DNA of 64,000 nucleotides from Aminipila sp032051575 (GCF_032051575.1 NZ_DAMBYD010000003.1:124001-188000); one strand, 5' to 3'. Positions 17,274 through 27,033 are shown, counted from the first letter of the stretch. The notes: generated from the letters alone by a model not told the origin. Numbers and translations: made by a program.

Positions 17274-18968
17274 TCAATGTACCTCCTTAAATGCTATGTC
17301 GATAGTTCCATCATCAAAATATGATGCTACAGTAGTTTTTCTGTAATGATTGTCATCCCTTTCCGGATAATCTTTTCTAATATGAGCGCCTCTTGTTTCT
17401 TTCCTTTCTATTGCACTTAAAAGCAACGCCTTTGCGGCATATAACATATTTTCAACTATAACAGGCTCCGTTTCCGTTAGTTCTCCTGCCCCCATATTCT
17501 CTGCCTTGGCTGCTAACACATTTAAATTTCTAAGGCCATTAAAAATTTGTATTTCATTTCGTTCAATTCCCATAGTACTGTTCATTATTATTCTAAGTTC
17601 TCTTAAAATAACTGACGGTGGTATATTTCCAGCTTTATATTTTGCCATTTGAGCTTCTCTTTTTATAATTTCATTCTCAGCACAAAGAAGCCTGCTCTTG
17701 GTTTTCTCTGCATTTATCAGCGCATCACTGTTTTTTTCAGCTAGGTTAGCCTTATTTACCGCACTTGTGGCAGCTACCGTTCCTCCATAAATTGCACCTA
17801 GCGTAGAATTGCCTCCCAATCGGTTGGCACCATGATACTGACAAGCACACTCTCCCGCTGCAAATAAGCCTTCAATTGAGCTTTGATGCTCTTTATCTAC
17901 ATAAATTCCACCCATAAAATAATGAATCCCAGGATAAACTGGTATATATTCCTTTGATGGATCAATTTTTAAATAAGTCCTGCATAATTCCCATATTTCT
18001 TTTAATTTAGTCTCTATTTTATCTTTAGGCAAAAATGTTATATCCAGATATACTTGGTTGTCTCCTGATATTCCAAGCTTCAAATCATTGCAAACTCTAT
18101 ATATACATTTTGAAACGATATCTCTTGGGGCTAGATTCCCCTCTTCGGGGTACCAATCTTCCATAAAATACCATTTTTTATTTTCTTTATATGTAAATAG
18201 TCTTCCACCTTCTCCTCTGGCTGCTTCAGATATTAACATACGTTTACCGTTTATTTTCACTGTAGTAGGGTGATACTGAATCATTTCGCCATTTCCCAAT
18301 TTAGCACCTTGCCTAAATACTGCTGCCGTCCCACTTCCATCGGAAAGTAACGAGCCTGTAGTATCACCAAAAATTCCGTTCATTCCACCTGTTGCTAATA
18401 TTAAAGCGTCACCAGTTATAGCGGTCAGTTTTCCTGTAATGTTGTCTGCGAAAACACCACCCAAACATACTCCTTCATCTATTATAAGTGAAAGGAACTT
18501 ATAGTTTTCTTTCACTGTAATACTTCCTTTTACGGAAAGTTTTCGTGTCTCTTGTGACAATCCACACATAAGCTGTTTCCCAATGCCTGAGTTTGAAAAA
18601 GCCGTACGCATTTTTTTCTGCCCGCCAAAATATCTGAGGTTTATATTACCATTATCATCTCTTGAAAAAATTACACCTAGGCAGCTTAATGTTTTTATGA
18701 TTTCCGGAGCTGCTTTTGTCATATTCTGTACTGCCTCTGAATCTGCCAGTCCACAACCTGACTTTAAAGTATCTTCATAGTGCTGCTGTTGAGAATCTCC
18801 TTCGCCTTTCGTATTTAATGCCGCATTAATCCCTCCGGCTGCCATTACTGATTGAGAGCGTTCTGGTGGATTCTGTGAAATTAACGTAACCTTTGCCCCA
18901 AGATCTGCTGCGGTAATCGCCGCAGAAAGACCAGCCAAGCCATTTCCAACTACAATTATTTTAGCCAT
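17274..18968 (-). CDS. frdA: Fumarate reductase/succinate dehydrogenase flavoprotein, lacking the FAD-linking His
   Basis: 564 residues with the N-terminal dinucleotide fold GNGLAGLSAAITA, then ERSQSVMAAGGINAALNTKG, where the usual RSHS sequence carries the His that binds FAD covalently. Here that residue is Gln39 (codon CAA). Substrate-site residues are kept: IQYHPTTV, SEAARGEGGRLF with the catalytic Arg, IHYFMGGIYVD and ANRLGGNST. FAD is therefore probably non-covalent. Known His mutants of E. coli Frd keep fumarate reduction but lose succinate oxidation, which suggests fumarate reductase here. It is followed 1 nt later by the iron-sulfur subunit gene. Confidence 0.92.
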   Translation of the reverse strand: MAKIIVVGNGLAGLSAAITAADLGAKVTLISQNPPERSQSVMAAGGINAALNTKGEGDSQQQHYEDTLKSGCGLADSEAVQNMTKAAPEIIKTLSCLGVIFSRDDNGNINLRYFGGQKKMRTAFSNSGIGKQLMCGLSQETRKLSVKGSITVKENYKFLSLIIDEGVCLGGVFADNITGKLTAITGDALILATGGMNGIFGDTTGSLLSDGSGTAAVFRQGAKLGNGEMIQYHPTTVKINGKRMLISEAARGEGGRLFTYKENKKWYFMEDWYPEEGNLAPRDIVSKCIYRVCNDLKLGISGDNQVYLDITFLPKDKIETKLKEIWELCRTYLKIDPSKEYIPVYPGIHYFMGGIYVDKEHQSSIEGLFAAGECACQYHGANRLGGNSTLGAIYGGTVAATSAVNKANLAEKNSDALINAEKTKSRLLCAENEIIKREAQMAKYKAGNIPPSVILRELRIIMNSTMGIERNEIQIFNGLRNLNVLAAKAENMGAGELTETEPVIVENMLYAAKALLLSAIERKETRGAHIRKDYPERDDNHYRKTTVASYFDDGTIDIAFKEVH

Positions 18969-18980
18969 TATTTATGCCCC

Positions 18981-19526
18981 CTATCCTAAAAAGTACTTAT
19001 ATAAACCATACAAAGACACTGATTCCACTAGAAAAAATATAGTATATGCCAGATTTCTTTGATTTTTCATTTCTTCTTGTTTGGTTATAACCCCTAACGT
19101 AATGGCTGCTTTTGGCAGGCTTAAAACAATATGTGCCCCTACAACAATGGCCATTAAAACTTCACTTATAAAAGTCGTTAATGTAGGCTCTTTAAAAATA
19201 TATATTCCTGCTTCATTCACATATCCATATGCTGCCATATGGCGATAAATTAGCACTGCTGCTATGATTCCAAGTATTCTTTGAGAATGGGCCCCTGCAT
19301 TTTTTTTTAAATAAGCCAAGTGCTTACGTTTACCATCTGCAAAAATAACTAACATCATGCTTAAAATTCCATGCAAAATAACACATACCAAAAGTGCATA
19401 TCCCCAGTATTTTCGAGTAGGTGAATAATCTAAATACCCTGCAAGAAAGAGTCCCATAGTTATTCCATGAATAACAAATAAGATCACCGCTGCCACACCA
19501 AGCAAAGAATTAATATAGCGAATCAT
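18981..19526 (-). CDS. frdC: Fumarate reductase/succinate dehydrogenase membrane cytochrome b subunit
   Basis: 181 residues from ATG 19526, 8 nt after AAGGAGG (a TTG two codons upstream is less well placed). There are five hydrophobic helices with His residues in or near them (VIHGITMG, LHGILSM, YRHMAAYG, GAHIVLSL), compatible with a b-type haem-bearing quinone-reactive anchor, and a KxNxGAHSQR loop typical of the family. It anchors the FrdAB head and exchanges electrons with menaquinone. It is the first subunit gene of the operon, preceded by a VOC-family gene 23 bp upstream. Confidence 0.85.
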   Translation of the reverse strand: MIRYINSLLGVAAVILFVIHGITMGLFLAGYLDYSPTRKYWGYALLVCVILHGILSMMLVIFADGKRKHLAYLKKNAGAHSQRILGIIAAVLIYRHMAAYGYVNEAGIYIFKEPTLTTFISEVLMAIVVGAHIVLSLPKAAITLGVITKQEEMKNQRNLAYTIFFLVESVSLYGLYKYFLG

Positions 19527-19548
19527 GCACAATACCTCCTTATATTAC

Positions 19549-19932
19549 TTATCTCGTTGGTACAATTTCCATCCAGTATCCATCTGGATCTGAAATAAAA
19601 TAAATTCCTATGTTAGGATTTTCAAAGCAGATAGCACCCATTTCTTTGTGCCTTTTATATGCAGATTCATAATCATCCACTCTAAAACCAATATGAATTT
19701 CATTATCTCCAAGATTGTATGGTTCTTTTCTGTCTCTATACCAGGTGAGTTCTAAAAGCATTGCTTCCTGTTTGCCTTGTGAACTATCCGACCCTAAAAA
19801 TACAATTACATAAGAACCATCTTCTGCATCAATTCTTCTTACTTCCGTAAGTCCTAAAGCTTCTTCATAAAATTTCATTGATTTATTTAAATCTAAAACA
19901 GTTATGCATGAATGATATGCTGTAAATTTCAT
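19549..19932 (-). CDS. Glyoxalase I-like VOC family protein
   Basis: 127 residues forming two beta-alpha-beta-beta-beta units: FTAYHSCITVLDLNKSMKFY with a possible metal His at the start, then EIHIGFRVDDYESAYK and DPDGYWMEIVP near the end. The E/H positions fit a lactoylglutathione lyase-like metal site. It may detoxify methylglyoxal or act on another small substrate. GGAGGAGTAAC precedes the ATG. It lies 23 bp upstream of frdC on the same strand and may be the first gene of that operon. Confidence 0.85.
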   Translation of the reverse strand: MKFTAYHSCITVLDLNKSMKFYEEALGLTEVRRIDAEDGSYVIVFLGSDSSQGKQEAMLLELTWYRDRKEPYNLGDNEIHIGFRVDDYESAYKRHKEMGAICFENPNIGIYFISDPDGYWMEIVPTR

Positions 19933-20090
19933 ATGTTACTCCTCCATTTGTATTTTATTTTTATCATATTATATTTTAACATTTATTCAATTAAACTTAA
20001 ACCTGAAAACAATAAATAACCATAGAAGGGAAAAAGTGATAATGAACTCCATTATTAACCACGGTTAAAGTTTTTTTGCTTGCAGATAAT

Positions 20091-20549
20091 ATGAACATGG
20101 AAGGTAAATTTGCAAAAGAAAAACTGAATTCTGATATGAGAGTATCATTCCTGCCAAATGAAGCATTAAAAGCAGTTATAATATTTGCAATAGGCTTTGT
20201 GGGTTATGGAGTAATAGAGATTTTATTTAGAGGATATACTCACTGGTCTATGCTTTTAACCGGCGGAGCCTGCCTTCTTACTCTCTACTATTTAAACTTT
20301 CAATATAAAAACGCCCCCCTAGTTTTAAAAGCCCTGGGGGGCGCAATTGTCATCACACTCTACGAGTTTACCGTAGGTGTAATTGTTAATCTCTTGTTTC
20401 ATTTTAATGTATGGGACTACTCAGCCCTGCCTATGGATTTTTTAGGCCAAATCTGCCCATTGTTTACATTTCTATGGTTTTTGCTATGTTTAGCGCTATT
20501 GTCTATTTCCAAAGTTCTGTATCGTGCAAGCCGATATTTGATGCCTTAA
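20091..20549 (+). CDS. Putative ABC-transporter type IV (CmpB-like) membrane protein
   Basis: About 152 residues from the ATG at 20091; a TTG at 20076 and ATGs at 20097 and 20133 are alternatives, as no clear ribosome binding site marks the start. After a charged N-terminus come four hydrophobic helices. The segments EILFRGYTHWSMLLTGG, FHFNVWDYSALP and FLGQICPLF are typical of the ABC_trans_CmpB family (PF06541), whose role is poorly known. Its 3' end overlaps the convergent symporter gene by 47 bp. Confidence 0.82.
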   Translation: MNMEGKFAKEKLNSDMRVSFLPNEALKAVIIFAIGFVGYGVIEILFRGYTHWSMLLTGGACLLTLYYLNFQYKNAPLVLKALGGAIVITLYEFTVGVIVNLLFHFNVWDYSALPMDFLGQICPLFTFLWFLLCLALLSISKVLYRASRYLMP

Positions 20550-21900
20550 AAACAGGATCTATACCCTGTTCTTTCTGTTTTTGGTAATCTTTAAGAGCGC
20601 CAACAGCAATTCTGCCAAGAAGAAGTATAGCAATAATATTTACTGTAGCCATACAGCCCATAAGAATGTCCGCTAAATCCCAAGCAGTCTGCATGGAAAC
20701 TTGAGCACCAACAAATACCATAAGAATAGCAAGGATTCTGAATACAAACATAACAACCGGATTTTCACTAATAAACTTAATGTTTGCTTCTGCATAGAAA
20801 TAGTTGCCAATAACAGAAGTAAAGGCAAACAGACAAATAGCTACGGTTACAATATGAATACCTATTTCCCCAAACTGTGCTGCGACAGATTGTTGAACCA
20901 AAGGAATCGCAGTTAATTCCCCACCTGGTACAAACTTTCCACTAAGAAGTACAATAAAGGCTGTAGTTGAGCAAATGATTAATGTATCAATAAATACGGA
21001 TAATACCTGTACAAGACCTTGCTTAACTGGGTGGGATACATCTGCTGCTGCTGCTGCATTTGGAGCAGAACCCATACCTGCTTCATTACTAAACAAGCCT
21101 CTCTTTATACCTATTACCATACAAGAACCTGCAAATCCACCTACAATAGATTGAAAGTCAAAAGCTTCACTAAAGCACACAGATAAAACTTCTGGCAATT
21201 TACTAATATTCGTGAAAATAATGATTAATCCAATCAGAATATATATTGAGGCCATAATAGGAACTAGTATAGATGAAACTTTACTAATTCTATGAGCTCC
21301 TCCAAAAAACAATACTGCAGAAATAAGTGCAAGAATAATTCCGATTGTCATTGGAACATATGAATCCGAAAAATCAGGTACATAATATTCAAAAGAAGAT
21401 GCAATATTGAAGGCTTGAAGCCCATTAAAACCAAAGGCAAAACATAATATTAAAAGTATTGAAAAAATAATTCCAAGCCATCTTGCATGAAGTGCAGTTT
21501 CAATATAATAAGCAGGGCCGCCTTTAAAAATGCTTCCATCCTTACGCTTATAAATCTGTGCAAGAGTGCTTTCAATAAATGCTGAAGCGCCACCAATAAG
21601 ACACATAATCCACATCCAGACTACTGCTCCTGAGCCACCAAGCACAAGTGCTGTTGAAACCCCTGCAATATTACCCGTTCCAACTCTAGATGCTGTGGCA
21701 ATCATTAGTGCTTGAAATGATGATAAACTACCTTCTTTTCCTTTTTCCTGAATAACTCGTATCGCTTCAGGTACCATACGGATTTGGATAAATCCTGTTC
21801 TAATAGTAAAGTACAAACCCGTTAAAATAAGTAATACTATTAAGAATTTACTATACAAAAACGTATTAATCTCGCCTAAAAAACTAGTAAACAGTTCCAT
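20503..21900 (-). CDS. Alanine:cation symporter (AGCS family)
   Basis: 465 residues with about eleven transmembrane helices. The family signature is clear: TGLYFTIRTGFIQIRM near the N-terminus, then FQALMIATASRVGTGNIAGV and FKGGPAYYIE, and later RGLFSNEAGMGSAPNAAA. AGCS proteins import alanine or glycine with Na+ or H+. AAGGAGG lies correctly before the ATG. It is divergent from livK, with 266 bp between them, placing a second amino-acid transporter next to the branched-chain system. Confidence 0.93.
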   Translation of the reverse strand: MELFTSFLGEINTFLYSKFLIVLLILTGLYFTIRTGFIQIRMVPEAIRVIQEKGKEGSLSSFQALMIATASRVGTGNIAGVSTALVLGGSGAVVWMWIMCLIGGASAFIESTLAQIYKRKDGSIFKGGPAYYIETALHARWLGIIFSILLILCFAFGFNGLQAFNIASSFEYYVPDFSDSYVPMTIGIILALISAVLFFGGAHRISKVSSILVPIMASIYILIGLIIIFTNISKLPEVLSVCFSEAFDFQSIVGGFAGSCMVIGIKRGLFSNEAGMGSAPNAAAAADVSHPVKQGLVQVLSVFIDTLIICSTTAFIVLLSGKFVPGGELTAIPLVQQSVAAQFGEIGIHIVTVAICLFAFTSVIGNYFYAEANIKFISENPVVMFVFRILAILMVFVGAQVSMQTAWDLADILMGCMATVNIIAILLLGRIAVGALKDYQKQKEQGIDPVFKASNIGLHDTELWK

Positions 21901-22166
21901 ATAATTTCCTCCTTATTCCTTTATCAGATTAATGTAAAAAACAAAATTAACTTGTGTATTATATCATAAAATATACAGCGTGCAAATAAAAACAATGCTG
22001 CCAAATAAAAACAATCCCTTCAAAAAAAAAGAATAATCTGAAATTTATTTTTAAAAACAAAAAGTACATTGTATACTTGTTGTTCAATACCAAAATTGAC
22101 TTTACTTTTATAAAAAAACAGGTAGAATGAAATGTAACTGAATAAAATTTTGAGGAGGAAATTAAT

Positions 22167-23405
22167 ATGAAGAAATTATCATTACTGTTGGTACTAGTTT
22201 TAGTAGTATCAGCATTTTTAGTTGGCTGCGGCAGTAAAAGCGGAGAAGAAAGCCAGGCAGCAGCCCCTACTGGAATTACAGTAGATGGAGATGTGATTAA
22301 AATCGGAGTTTTTGAACCAACCACTGGAGAAAACGGCGGTGGAGGTATGCAGGAAATACTAGGTGCACGTTATGCAAATCAAATTATGCCTACCATTGAT
22401 ATTAATGGCAAAACATATAACATTCAATTAGAAGAAGTCGATAACCAATCCGATAAATCAGCTGCTGTAACTGCTGCTCAGTCATTGATCAGTAAAGGTG
22501 TGGTTGCTGTAATCGGTTCATATGGTTCAGGTGTTTCTATTGCCGCTGGTGAAACCTTTGCAGGCAGTGGAGTTCCTGCAGTTGGTGCTTCCTGCACAAA
22601 TCCACAGGTTACATTAGGAAATGATTTCTATTTCAGATCCTGTTTCTTAGATCCATTCCAGGGTACAGTTATGGCTTCTTATGCAACAGATACAGGTTAT
22701 AAGACTGCTGCTGTTATTAGTCAGAATGGTGATGACTACTCAACTGGTCTTGCTGGATACTTTAAGAAATCTTTTGAAGAACTAGGTGGAACAATTGTTG
22801 CTGATGAAACTTATCAGACAAATGAGTCAGATTTTAATGCGATCTTAACAAAAATTAAGTCATCTAATCCTGATTGCATTTTTATTCCTTCCTCAATCAA
22901 TACTGCAACTTTAATTTTACCACAGATTTCTGCAAACGGTATTAAAGCCCAGATCTTAGCTGGTGACACTTGGGAAAATGCAGCAATTATCTCTAAAGAT
23001 GGCGTTGGCGTTGCATTCTCAACATTCTTCGATGAAAATGATGCCAGCAATCCTGTTGCAACCCAATTTGTTAAAGGATTCAAAGAGTTCTTAAATTCTG
23101 ATCCTAAAAACATTACTTTCAATGCCAACACAGACACTGTCGCTGCAGTATCAGCTCTAGGTTATGATTCATATACAGCAATTTATGAAGCCTTAAAGAG
23201 TCTTGATGGTAAAGATGGAGCACTTACTTCAGTTGCTATCCGTGATGCACTTGTAGCTGTAAGCTTTGACGGCGTAACTGGCCACATTTCATTTGATAAA
23301 AATGGTGATGCTATAAAAGATACAGCTTATATTAAAACAATTGATCAAAATTCTCTTACTACTAAGGAATTCAAGTTTATTAAAACTCAAACTGTAAAAA
23401 AATAG
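22167..23405 (+). CDS. livK: Branched-chain amino acid ABC transporter substrate-binding lipoprotein
   Basis: 412 residues. A lipoprotein signal peptide ends in the lipobox LVGC (Cys21), followed by a Ser/Gly/Glu linker and a type I periplasmic-binding fold with KIGVFEPTTGENGG, IGSYGSGVSIAAGETFA and FDGVTGHISFDKNGD, standard for LivJ/LivK. It binds Leu/Ile/Val or a related amino acid outside the cell and delivers it to LivHM. GAGGAGG precedes the ATG. A TTTACT/TAGAAT pair with 16-nt spacing lies upstream as a possible promoter. A GC-rich hairpin follows the gene before livH. Confidence 0.93.
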   Translation: MKKLSLLLVLVLVVSAFLVGCGSKSGEESQAAAPTGITVDGDVIKIGVFEPTTGENGGGGMQEILGARYANQIMPTIDINGKTYNIQLEEVDNQSDKSAAVTAAQSLISKGVVAVIGSYGSGVSIAAGETFAGSGVPAVGASCTNPQVTLGNDFYFRSCFLDPFQGTVMASYATDTGYKTAAVISQNGDDYSTGLAGYFKKSFEELGGTIVADETYQTNESDFNAILTKIKSSNPDCIFIPSSINTATLILPQISANGIKAQILAGDTWENAAIISKDGVGVAFSTFFDENDASNPVATQFVKGFKEFLNSDPKNITFNANTDTVAAVSALGYDSYTAIYEALKSLDGKDGALTSVAIRDALVAVSFDGVTGHISFDKNGDAIKDTAYIKTIDQNSLTTKEFKFIKTQTVKK

Positions 23406-23468
23406 TAATTTCTTAGCAATATTTAGTCGTTATATCATTAATAGAACTATTTGTTACACAAATCTTAT

Positions 23469-23499
23469 GCGGTAGGGAGGCATTTGGTCCTCCCCCCGC
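23469..23499 (+). terminator. Intra-operon hairpin between livK and livH
   Basis: GCGGTAGGGAGG and CCTCCCCCCGC pair around an 8-nt loop and are followed by TTTATTT. It lies 64 bp after livK and 32 bp before livH, where a partial terminator would give more binding protein than permease. Confidence 0.75.
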
Positions 23500-23530
23500 T
23501 TTATTTCTTTATTAGGAGGCTTTAAAAACA

Positions 23531-24418
23531 ATGACAGCAACAGCTTTTTTTTCATATTGCTTAGCGGGTATGTCCATAGGTAGTATTTATGCGCTGATTG
23601 CCATTGGCTATACTATGGTATACGGAATTCTCAGGCTCATAAACTTCGCTCATGGTGATATCTTTATGATGGCCGCATACTTCATGATATTTGCAATGGT
23701 AGATCATAACATTCCATGGTACTTCTCCATGGTTATCATGATAGTCAGCACAGTTCTTCTGGGTGTAGTAATCGAAAAACTTGCCTATAAACCACTGCGA
23801 AGTGCACCAAGAATGTCCATTATGATTTCTGCAATTGGTGTTTCTTATTTATTACAGAATCTGGCTACATACTTATTTTCTGCATTACCTAAGCAGTATC
23901 CATCCATTCCAATTCTAAATAAAACAATATACCTTGGTGATGTTTCCACTTCACTTGTAACTTTTATTACTCCAATTATAACCGTTCTATTTGTAGTTTT
24001 ACTTATGCTGTTAATTAAGTACACAAAGATTGGTATGGCCATGAGAGCCGTATCAAAGGACTTCGAGGCAGCACAACTTATGGGTATTAAAATTAACAGC
24101 GTCATCAGTTTTACATTTATAATTGGCTGTTTTCTTGCGGCATTAGGTTCCATGCTCTATTTCACCCCAAGACCATCTGTATTTCCTCTGGCAGGTTCCC
24201 TTCCAGGGCTTAAGTGCTTTATAGCTGCCGTATTTGGTGGAATTGGAAGTATTCCTGGTGCTGTGGTAGGTGGCTTTATCATTGGTTTTTCAGAAACTTT
24301 TATTAAAGCAGCAGGATACTCTGAATTTAGTGATGTATTTACATTTGTGTTATTAATTGTAGTATTGATGTTCAAACCTACTGGTTTGTTCGGTGAGAAT
24401 TTAGCAGAGAAGGTGTAA
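23531..24418 (+). CDS. livH: Branched-chain amino acid ABC transporter permease LivH
   Basis: 295 residues, about eight transmembrane helices. Diagnostic segments are GMSIGSIYALIAIGYTMVYG, NFAHGDIFM, AVSKDFEAAQLMGI (contact with the ATPase) and AAVFGGIGSIPGAVVGG. It forms half of the membrane channel with LivM. AGGAGG precedes the ATG. It ends 2 bp before livM. Confidence 0.95.
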   Translation: MTATAFFSYCLAGMSIGSIYALIAIGYTMVYGILRLINFAHGDIFMMAAYFMIFAMVDHNIPWYFSMVIMIVSTVLLGVVIEKLAYKPLRSAPRMSIMISAIGVSYLLQNLATYLFSALPKQYPSIPILNKTIYLGDVSTSLVTFITPIITVLFVVLLMLLIKYTKIGMAMRAVSKDFEAAQLMGIKINSVISFTFIIGCFLAALGSMLYFTPRPSVFPLAGSLPGLKCFIAAVFGGIGSIPGAVVGGFIIGFSETFIKAAGYSEFSDVFTFVLLIVVLMFKPTGLFGENLAEKV

Positions 24419-24420
24419 TT

Positions 24421-25497
24421 ATGACAAAGAAATCAAAAATAATTTGTACCATAATTGCATTATTTGTAATGGCAGGTCTTCTATTTTCTGTAAATGAATT
24501 TACCACACAGTCCTCCATGCTTCGCACAATATTGCAATTAGGTTCAATCTATGCTCTTGCTGCAGTATCAATGAATCTGCTGAACGGTTTCACAGGTTTA
24601 TTTTCACTAGGTCAGGCAGGCTTTATGGCCATAGGTGCTTATGCTTTTGCTATATTTACAATCCCAGTAGATAGCAAACCTAGTGTCTACTATTTATATG
24701 GCGTCTCCGATTCACTTGCAAATATACAATTGCCTTCATGGCTTGGTTTAATTATTGCCGGTCTTATAGCTGCATTACTTGCTTCTATAATCGGGGCTCC
24801 TGTACTAAGATTGAAAAGTGACTATTTTGCAATTGCAACTTTAGGTTTTTCAGAAATCGTACGTATTTTAGTAGCAAGCTCCATATTTAACAGAATTACA
24901 AATGGTTCTCTTGGATTAAAGGAAATACCAGGTTATAGTTCTTACTACACACCATTTATTGTAGTATTTATTTGTATTGTCATTATCGCATTACTTATAA
25001 GGAGTTCTTATGGCCGGGCTTTTAAAGCTATCCGTGAAGATGAGATTGCTGCTGAAGCCATGGGGATTAATCTTGCAAAGCACAAGCAGATGTCCTTTAT
25101 TATAAGTTCATTCTTTGCAGGTATAGCTGGTGCACTTTTAGCCATGTACCTTGGAGCAATCACTTCAACTACATTCCCTATTATGCTCACTTACAACATT
25201 CTTCTTATCGTTGTAATAGGCGGTATAGGAAGTATTACCGGAAGTATTATCTCTGCTTTTCTTGTTACTGCTGCTAAAGAATGGTGGCTTCGCTGCCTTG
25301 ATCAGACTATGATTATTGCAGGTGTTCAGATACCTTTTCTAAGAACAGGTTTCAGAATGGTAGTGTTCTCTATTATATTAATGGTAGTTGTTCTTTTCTG
25401 GAGAAAAGGAATCATGGGACAGAAAGAATTATCCTGGGACGGTATCTATCATTTCTTTACGAGAAAATCCCGCAAAGGAGGTGCTGCAAATGAGTAA
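24421..25497 (+). CDS. livM: Branched-chain amino acid ABC transporter permease LivM
   Basis: 358 residues with about nine helices. NLLNGFTGLFSLGQAGFMAIG and AIREDEIAAEAMGINLAKHK, with the EAA-type coupling loop, and VVIGGIGSITGSII identify LivM. It pairs with LivH. The gene starts 2 bp after livH, and its last 8 bases overlap the livG start (ATGAGTAA), so translation of the operon is coupled. Confidence 0.95.
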   Translation: MTKKSKIICTIIALFVMAGLLFSVNEFTTQSSMLRTILQLGSIYALAAVSMNLLNGFTGLFSLGQAGFMAIGAYAFAIFTIPVDSKPSVYYLYGVSDSLANIQLPSWLGLIIAGLIAALLASIIGAPVLRLKSDYFAIATLGFSEIVRILVASSIFNRITNGSLGLKEIPGYSSYYTPFIVVFICIVIIALLIRSSYGRAFKAIREDEIAAEAMGINLAKHKQMSFIISSFFAGIAGALLAMYLGAITSTTFPIMLTYNILLIVVIGGIGSITGSIISAFLVTAAKEWWLRCLDQTMIIAGVQIPFLRTGFRMVVFSIILMVVVLFWRKGIMGQKELSWDGIYHFFTRKSRKGGAANE

Positions 25498-26329
25498 GCA
25501 GAACCTGCTTTATGTTTCAGATGCAACGATGCAGTTCGGTGGTGTTGTTGCTCTAAACAATTTGAATCTTGAAGTGAATAAAGGTGAAATTATTGGTCTT
25601 ATCGGTCCTAACGGAGCTGGTAAAACAACTGCTTTTAATGTAATTACAGGTGTATATGCTCCTACAAACGGTGAAATCAGTTTTGATGGTGAAATCATAG
25701 CCTCTAACTTTCCTCATGGTAAAATGAAGGAACTTTATTCTGGTTTAAACCCTGGTAAATATACCAGTTCTATCGTTCCAACACCAGATAAAATTACTAA
25801 AAAAGGTATTGCGAGAACATTCCAGAACATTAGGCTTTTTAAAGATCTTACTGTTTTTGAAAATGTTCTTATTGCAAAACACTTAAATATAAAATCTAAT
25901 ATTTTTGCTGCGACTTTTATGTTTAATCGCAAAGAAGAGCAGAAAATGCGGGAAGAAACCATGGATCTATTAAAGATTCTTGGTCTTGAAAAAAATAAAG
26001 ATGATATCTCTACTTCACTGCCATACGGTAAACAGAGACATTTGGAAATAGCCAGAGCTCTTGCAACGAAACCTAAGCTATTACTTCTTGATGAACCTGC
26101 TGCCGGTATGAACCCACAGGAATCAGACGACTTAATGAGATTTGTATCCCGTATCCGCGATGATTTTGATTTATCCATTCTTACAATCGAACATCATATG
26201 CAGTTTGTTATGGGTATCTGTGACAGAATTTATGTTTTAGACTATGGTACTTTAATAGCAGAAGGTATTCCATCAGAAATTCAAAATAACCCTAAGGTTA
26301 TTGAGGCTTATTTGGGGGTAGACGAGTAA
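25490..26329 (+). CDS. livG: Branched-chain amino acid ABC transporter ATPase LivG
   Basis: 279 residues from ATG 25490, which follows AAAGGAGG; the frame is open further upstream inside livM but without a ribosome binding site. Walker A is GPNGAGKTT, the Q-loop region RTFQNIRLF, the signature is the weak LivG form SLPYGKQRHLEIARAL, and Walker B is LLLLDEPAAGMNPQE. It hydrolyses ATP with LivF to drive import. Its stop overlaps the livF start by one base (TAATG). Confidence 0.95.
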   Translation: MSKQNLLYVSDATMQFGGVVALNNLNLEVNKGEIIGLIGPNGAGKTTAFNVITGVYAPTNGEISFDGEIIASNFPHGKMKELYSGLNPGKYTSSIVPTPDKITKKGIARTFQNIRLFKDLTVFENVLIAKHLNIKSNIFAATFMFNRKEEQKMREETMDLLKILGLEKNKDDISTSLPYGKQRHLEIARALATKPKLLLLDEPAAGMNPQESDDLMRFVSRIRDDFDLSILTIEHHMQFVMGICDRIYVLDYGTLIAEGIPSEIQNNPKVIEAYLGVDE

Positions 26330-27033
26330 TGTTAAAAATAGAAAATTTAAATGTATTTTATGGCGGTATCCATGCCCTTCGCGGAATAAGTCTTGATGTT
26401 CCTGACCAAAAGATTATTTCTTTAATTGGAGCAAATGGTGCAGGCAAAAGTACTACACTTAAAGCCATTATGGGACTTGTTCCTAAAACGGAAGGTGCAG
26501 TTCACTTTAATGAAAAAGACATTACAAACGCACAGACAAAAGACATCGTGGGTGCAGGGATTGTTCTTTGTCCTGAAGGCCGAAGAGTTTTTCCTGACTT
26601 GACCATTGCTGAAAATCTAACTCTTGGTGCTTATCTTAGGAAAGATAAAGAAGGCATAAAAAAAGACAGAGAATGGGTTTATAAACTATTTCCAAGGCTT
26701 CTTGAAAGAGAATGGCAGCTTGCGGGTACTTTGTCTGGCGGTGAACAGCAAATGCTTGCTGTAGGCCGTTCTATCATGAGTAAACCTAAACTCCTTATGC
26801 TTGACGAGCCTTCACTAGGTCTTGCACCACTTGTTGTTAAAGACATTTTTTCAATCATAAGGCAGATTAATGAAGCCGGCGTAAATATCCTGTTGATTGA
26901 ACAAAATGCTAAAGCAGCACTGGAAATAGCGGATTATGCATATGTTATGGAAACGGGCAACATCACCCTATCTGGTACAGGTAAAGAACTTCTTGCCAGT
27001 GATTCCGTTAAAAAGGCTTATTTAGGAGAATAA
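26329..27033 (+). CDS. livF: Branched-chain amino acid ABC transporter ATPase LivF
   Basis: 234 residues: GANGAGKST (Walker A), CPEGRRVFPDLTIAENL, LSGGEQQMLAVGR (signature) and LLMLDEPSLGLAPL (Walker B). LivF partners LivG. It is the last gene of livKHMGF and the start codon shares a base with the livG stop. Confidence 0.95.
   Translation: MLKIENLNVFYGGIHALRGISLDVPDQKIISLIGANGAGKSTTLKAIMGLVPKTEGAVHFNEKDITNAQTKDIVGAGIVLCPEGRRVFPDLTIAENLTLGAYLRKDKEGIKKDREWVYKLFPRLLEREWQLAGTLSGGEQQMLAVGRSIMSKPKLLMLDEPSLGLAPLVVKDIFSIIRQINEAGVNILLIEQNAKAALEIADYAYVMETGNITLSGTGKELLASDSVKKAYLGE

Noticed and set aside
21959..22324. A 121-codon frame opposite the livK start
   Set aside because: It overlaps the livK signal peptide and upstream region on the other strand and has no family resemblance.
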